Positions 60,615 through 64,000 of a stretch of 64,000 nt of DNA are shown here, piece after piece. Position numbers and translations under genes: made by a program. Within the stretch, counting starts at the first letter, position 1. Each line of letters starts with the position of its first letter. Source of the stretch: Planktomarina temperata RCA23 (GTDB lineage: Bacteria > Pseudomonadota > Alphaproteobacteria > Rhodobacterales > Rhodobacteraceae); the NCBI RefSeq assembly GCF_000738435.1, contig NZ_CP003984.1, forward strand, positions 2,728,001-2,792,000, read 5' to 3'. The notes below the pieces were generated by a model, which worked only from the letters and a program-made list of their open reading frames with translations, searched no databases and was not told the DNA's origin.

Positions 60615-60783
60615 TTAATCCTCCACATTACGGCGCAAAAGCGGAAACCGAACATAAAGCATCACAGCCAGGTGGATGATCCCTGGGCTTGTTTTGACGT
60701 ACCTGAATGGGGCGTGTTTTGTCATGCGGAGAGGATATAAAGCCTCCCGCCCCGTCTCAAGCTCGTTTTGTCTGACAGTGCCC
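60615..60783 (-). mobile_element. IS6-family right-end fragment with transposase N-terminus
   Basis: On the minus strand, after the end GGGCACTGTCAGACAAAACG, the transposase start reads MTKHAPFRYVKTSPGIIHLA then VMLYVRFPLLRRNVED, after which a stop occurs and homology ends. This is the N-terminal part of an IS6-family transposase, matching the 48494-48837 element but going further into the gene. With the left-end fragment at 58331 it could be one element split by later insertion. Confidence 0.75.
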
Positions 60784-61042
60784 TGGATGTGGTAGGAGAC
60801 TGCCAAATACAATTTCATTGAACAAGCTGTTCAAATGCGCAAAAAGATAACTAAGCCCCTAGCTTTAAATAACAAAAGAACATGGTTTTATACATTTTAT
60901 TGGGAAAACTGGACAAAACGATCAGTGAGCAAAATTCAATCAGGTGTGATCTCTAAAATTTAGCTCGATACCTGTTGTAATTGCATGAGCCGGTGTGAAC
61001 TCGATGAAAAGATTCTAACTGGTAAGAAGGAGAGCAATCGAC
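60784..61042. other. AT-rich intergenic region upstream of the GT10 gene
   Basis: No gene seen. AAGAAGGAGAG before 61043 is the ribosome site of the GT10 gene. The base composition matches the glycosyltransferase gene that follows, suggesting the two arrived together. Confidence 0.4.
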
Positions 61043-62062
61043 ATGTGCACTATCAACATTTCCACTCCACACCGAGTTCCTTGGCTCAGGCAATTCCCCA
61101 ATCAATCGCCTGAATGGGGAGGTTATAAATTCATTTTTAATGCTGATGATCAACCCTATGATTATCTCGTAGCCTTTTACGATTTGCATGAAATTATGTC
61201 ACCCAAATGCCCTGTTGAAAACACTATTCACATCACGACAGAGCCACAGAGTGTATTTGCATATCATAGAAAATTTACGGATCAATTCGGCTGGTTGCTA
61301 ACACATGTAAAACATGCTTATCGCAATGGCGTGATACAAAGCCCTCCTCTTCTAAACTGGTATATTGGCTGGCAACCTGACGCAGAAGATGATCGTGGCT
61401 TGCTATCCTATGAGCAGATGGAACAGATATTTTTCGAAGAGAAAACCAAAAATATTTCAATCGTAACATCCAATAAAGCTTTCACAGAGGCGCACAGAAA
61501 ACGCATAGAATTCGCAAAGCGATTAAAAGCTGATTTTGGTAACAAATTAGATTTTTTTGGTTGTGGCTTTGTGTCCATGGACGACAAGTTAGAGTCGCTA
61601 AGAGATTATCGCTTCCACATAGCAATTGAGAACTCAAGTTACGATGGATATTTTACAGAAAAAATTACAGATTGTTTTCTAGCTGGCACCTATCCAATAT
61701 ATTATGGCTGTAAAAATTTAGATCAATACTTCCCAAAAAACTCGTTTTTACAAATAGATTTGGAAGATTACGATGCTTCGATTTCACTGATAAAAACGGC
61801 AATCTCGGAAAGATATGATCTGAAATACAAAGCCGAATTAAAAGAGGCGCGCGATTTGTGCCTTACCTATCACAATAGATTTCCTGCACTGGTCAGAATT
61901 ATTGAGCAGATCAAATCTGGAGAGCATGGTCAGCCAGCAAGCCCGCAATTGCATGGCAAAGTAATGCTGCCTTTCGGGTCTAAAAAATTCAGACGCTTGC
62001 GTATTAAAAGAAGACCCCATACACGCCTTCTATTTTTTATAGAAACCATGTTATCAAAATAG
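61043..62062 (+). CDS. GT10-family fucosyltransferase
   Basis: A 339-residue alpha-1,3/4-fucosyltransferase-type glycosyltransferase. The GDP-fucose-binding signature is RFHIAIENSSYDGYFTEKIT followed by DCFLAGTYPIYYGCKNLDQY. Upstream, TIHITTEPQSVFAYHRKFTD matches the family's acceptor region. The C-terminal end is basic (KKFRRLRIKRRPHTRLLFFI), typical of membrane association. Low GC, and a GT11 fragment downstream, indicate a transferred surface-polysaccharide cluster of which this is the surviving gene. Confidence 0.88.
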   Translation: MCTINISTPHRVPWLRQFPNQSPEWGGYKFIFNADDQPYDYLVAFYDLHEIMSPKCPVENTIHITTEPQSVFAYHRKFTDQFGWLLTHVKHAYRNGVIQSPPLLNWYIGWQPDAEDDRGLLSYEQMEQIFFEEKTKNISIVTSNKAFTEAHRKRIEFAKRLKADFGNKLDFFGCGFVSMDDKLESLRDYRFHIAIENSSYDGYFTEKITDCFLAGTYPIYYGCKNLDQYFPKNSFLQIDLEDYDASISLIKTAISERYDLKYKAELKEARDLCLTYHNRFPALVRIIEQIKSGEHGQPASPQLHGKVMLPFGSKKFRRLRIKRRPHTRLLFFIETMLSK

Positions 62063-62121
62063 AAAGTCACCATTGATTTCGAAGCGCTAGGGCTTTTGGC
62101 ATCAACTAGAAAAGACGCGAT

Positions 62122-62165
62122 ATGATTATAACAAAACTCATTGGCGGCTTGGGCAACAAATGTTC
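62122..62165 (+). pseudogene. first codons of a GT11 (alpha-1,2-fucosyltransferase-type) gene, cut by an IS3 end
   Basis: ATG at 62122 reads MIITKLIGGLGN, the typical GT11 start (GGLGNQMFQYA). Allowing one missing base, ATG-TTC (Met-Phe) follows at 62160-62165, then a TGACCTGCCCCC end begins. So a GT11 gene has lost all but ~14 codons through insertion of an IS3-type element. It follows the GT10 gene by 59 bases and was probably the next gene of the same glycan operon. Confidence 0.6.
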
Positions 62166-62490
62166 TGACCTGCCCCCCGAGGCTCCCTCATTGATAACGA
62201 GAGTTTGCGGATTTGGGTTTTATAGTCTTCGTCGTTGGTTTGGGCAAGCGCGTCGGGCGCGGAGCCCTCAAATTGCTCAAGCGTCCGACGCGCTTCTGCG
62301 GGTGTTTGGTTGGCGAGCGATGAGTGCGGCCTGACGTTATTGTAGTCATATCGCCAGAGCGCCAGCTCTCGCCGGGCATCTTCCAGGCTGTCGAACATCT
62401 CCTCGTTCAGCAACTCGTCCCGGAGGCTGCCATTGAATGACTCGATGAAGGCATTCTACTGCGGCTTTCCCGGATCAATGTAGTGCCCTA
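62166..62490 (-). mobile_element. truncated IS3-family element (transposase C-terminal part, internal stop)
   Basis: The end TGACCTGCCCCC begins at 62166. Minus-strand translation gives HYIDPGKPQ, a TAG stop, NAFIESFNGSLRDELLNEEM, DARRELALWRYDYNNVRPHS and SSLANQTPAEARRTLEQF: the catalytic-core end of an IS3-family OrfB (the E of DDE is in the ES of NAFIESFNG). The 5' part of the element is missing and the DNA ends next to the binding-protein gene at 62497, so the element is inactive. Confidence 0.8.
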
Positions 62491-62496
62491 AGATTT

Positions 62497-63528
62497 CTAT
62501 TCTTGGCGTATCGAATTTTCCCAATTGCGTAAGAAGGCTTGTCTTTTCAAACGATCCAAAAACACCAACAATCCCGGGCCCAGACGAATGGGGCGCAGCG
62601 CCTTTTGTTTGTCGGATGCACCATCAAAAACTGGTGGCAAGCCAGTTGTTTCAGCCAAGCTTTCCTGAGTTGGTTTAGACAATAGAAAATCTATCATACG
62701 CCCAGCAACATCCGGATATTGCGCGTATTGCGGAATAAATGCGGTGCGCATCATCACCGTGACATAATCTTGCATCGGCACAATCGTGATGCCCGGTTCA
62801 TGCGCCAGCCGATTTTCCGCATAAGAGCCCAGCACATTATAAGCCAGCGCCAAACGACCTTGGTAAACGTCGTCGATCATTGCCCCGGAACAACAATAAA
62901 GCTGGGTGTTAAGACGGCCCATCACCTCGGTCAAACGCCAAAAACTGTCGGTATTGCGGCTATCTTGCGTAGCAAACAAATACCCAAGGCCCGAGGTGCG
63001 CACGTCATAAGTGCCGATGCGTTGATCAAAAATCTCTGGGTGCACGCGCAACAAATCGATCAGCTGTTCACGGTTTTTTGGTATTTCCAATCCTGCAAAA
63101 AGCGCGTCTGAAATAACCAAAGCCGCAGGTTCTTGGGTAAAAGAAAACAGCTGGTCCTGCCATTTAGCCCACCCCGGAAGTTGCGCGGTTTGGGACGAAA
63201 CATACTGTTGTGCAAACCCGTCATTGACCAGTTTGGTTTGCAAATCCATGGCCGATGAAATCACCAGATCAAAAGGCGCACCCTCCTCATAAATTGCCGC
63301 CATTACCTCGGTGCTACTGGCCACAGTATAATCAACTGTGATCCCTTGATTGATTGATTGAAACGTGCGGATCAATGGATCAAAGGCGGCAATGTCGGCG
63401 GTTGAGATCACCCTTATGGTTTGCGTGGGCATGGGTGCCGTGTACAGGCGGCGATCCTCGACCTCAAAAGCGAAACTTGGGTGAAAAGAGCTTAAAATCA
63501 TACCAATGGAAAATAAAGTGACACGCAT
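62497..63528 (-). CDS. periplasmic substrate-binding protein linked to a sensor kinase
   Basis: A 343-residue extracellular solute-binding protein (iron/organic-ion type). Signal peptide-like start MRVTLFSIGMILSSFHPSFA, then TIRVISTADIAAFDPLIRTF, YTVASSTEVMAAIYEEGAPF and DLVISSAMDLQTKLVNDGFA. The start overlaps the end of the histidine kinase gene by 31 bases, so it is translated with the kinase, and no permease is visible. It probably serves as a ligand sensor for the two-component system rather than as a transporter part, by inference. An IS3 fragment adjoins its stop. Confidence 0.82.
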   Translation of the reverse strand: MRVTLFSIGMILSSFHPSFAFEVEDRRLYTAPMPTQTIRVISTADIAAFDPLIRTFQSINQGITVDYTVASSTEVMAAIYEEGAPFDLVISSAMDLQTKLVNDGFAQQYVSSQTAQLPGWAKWQDQLFSFTQEPAALVISDALFAGLEIPKNREQLIDLLRVHPEIFDQRIGTYDVRTSGLGYLFATQDSRNTDSFWRLTEVMGRLNTQLYCCSGAMIDDVYQGRLALAYNVLGSYAENRLAHEPGITIVPMQDYVTVMMRTAFIPQYAQYPDVAGRMIDFLLSKPTQESLAETTGLPPVFDGASDKQKALRPIRLGPGLLVFLDRLKRQAFLRNWENSIRQE

Positions 63529-64000
63529 GCGCCGCCTCCTTTGGTGTCTGTATTATTGTTAATTTTGACACGTCCGCCATGGGCACGGGCAACCTCATCA
63601 ACAATGGTTAAACCAAGACCAGAACCAACGATGTCCTTGACGTTTGTGCCACGTTTAAATCGCTGTAAATGGTCGCTCAAATTAGCCCCGGCAAAACCTC
63701 GGCCTTGATCGGCAAAACTGATAATGTAGTTATGAGCATCACGACCAAGAGCAACTGTGATGTCACTTTCGGAGAACGAATATTTTATTGCATTGTCCAA
63801 GATATTTCGCAATGCGTTTTGCAACATGATCGGGTCACCATCAAAGCCGAAATCGCCGCCCTGATCCTGCATTATTATTGAAATATCCTTTAGTTCCGCC
63901 GTGGGCGACAGGCGCTCAACGGTTTCTGCCGTCAATTTGCGCAAATCTAAGGCCTCGGTTTGAAGCTGATCGGCTCGGAAATTCACCATCGCGTGATCCA
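63498..64000 (-). CDS. sensor histidine kinase, C-terminal part (runs off window)
   Basis: The C-terminal ~167 residues of a histidine kinase, open at the window edge. The HATPase domain is visible: N box MLQNALRNILDNAIKYSFSE, G1 box SFADQGRGFAGANLSDHLQR, F box QRFKRGTNVKDI, and G2 box VGSGLGLTIVDEVARAHGGR. The reading frame continues upstream (DHAMVNFRADQL). The phosphorylated His and the sensor domain lie outside. It overlaps the binding-protein gene by 31 bases; a response regulator is probably just upstream of the window. Confidence 0.9.
   Translation of the reverse strand, partial: DHAMVNFRADQLQTEALDLRKLTAETVERLSPTAELKDISIIMQDQGGDFGFDGDPIMLQNALRNILDNAIKYSFSESDITVALGRDAHNYIISFADQGRGFAGANLSDHLQRFKRGTNVKDIVGSGLGLTIVDEVARAHGGRVKINNNTDTKGGGACVSLYFPLV

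Noticed and set aside
60420-60740. Plus-strand ORF of 106 codons
   Set aside because: Runs across the repeat-like flank and into the IS6 right end; no ribosome site or family.
1-64000. CRISPR array
   Set aside because: No regularly spaced direct repeats were seen on reading through the window.

Overview
The window looks like the chromosome of a marine Rhodobacterales (Roseobacter-group) alphaproteobacterium. Several things point there: the aerobic-type cob gene names, the CbiG-CobJ fusion, paired peptide deformylase genes next to fmt, abundant TRAP and tripartite tricarboxylate transporters, and an S10 ribosomal cluster broken on both sides of rplB-rpsS-rplV-rpsC-rplP. This is inferred from protein character and gene order; no search was run.

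Layout. 1-8.3 kb is housekeeping: a (p)ppGpp synthetase/hydrolase (cut by the window edge), rpoZ, folK, a NYN-domain protein, ispH, a methyltransferase, rnhA, fmt, two deformylase-type genes and a MalY/PatB-type lyase. 8.4-14.9 kb is a tightly overlapping minus-strand corrin-ring operon (small membrane protein, cbiX, cobH, cobL, cobI, cbiG-cobJ, cobM) with a long structured leader. It is separated from plus-strand cobalamin genes (DUF1636 protein, cobC, cobD, 17.9-20.1 kb) by an FkbM methyltransferase/glycosyltransferase fusion and a glutathionyl-hydroquinone reductase. 20-30 kb holds a lytic transglycosylase, smc, an SDR enzyme, a TauE/SafE exporter and the ribosomal genes.

From the tRNA-Arg(UCU) gene at 30.8 kb the character changes. 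30.9-33.6 kb is AT-rich and poorly conserved, with an ankyrin-repeat membrane protein and small unknown genes. 33.7-42.7 kb reads as a hydroxycinnamate (ferulate/coumarate-like) catabolic island: DUF3237 protein, MarR regulator, feruloyl-CoA synthetase-like ligase, crotonase, amidohydrolase, flavin monooxygenase and a TRAP transporter. A 26-bp near-identical operator sits in both of its divergent promoters. 42.8-48.5 kb is a sulfatase/MarR/TAXI-TRAP module.

48.9-58.2 kb is the most interesting part: a one-direction eight-gene operon encoding an aldehyde dehydrogenase, a TctB-TctA-TctC transporter, a class I glutamine amidotransferase, a cytochrome P450, a glutamine-synthetase-like ligase and a Tm-1-like protein. 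It looks like a gamma-glutamylation pathway for amine catabolism in which a P450 stands where a flavin oxidase or dioxygenase would be expected. It is flanked by IS6-family remnants in the same orientation, so it may have moved as a cassette.

58.3-62.5 kb is a graveyard of mobile DNA: IS6, rve-type and IS3 transposase fragments, a multiply frameshifted gene next to an intact small four-helix membrane protein, a GT10 fucosyltransferase and the first codons of a GT11 gene cut off by an IS3 end. The window closes with a periplasmic binding protein gene overlapping a sensor histidine kinase. No CRISPR array or rRNA gene was seen, and there is a single tRNA gene.
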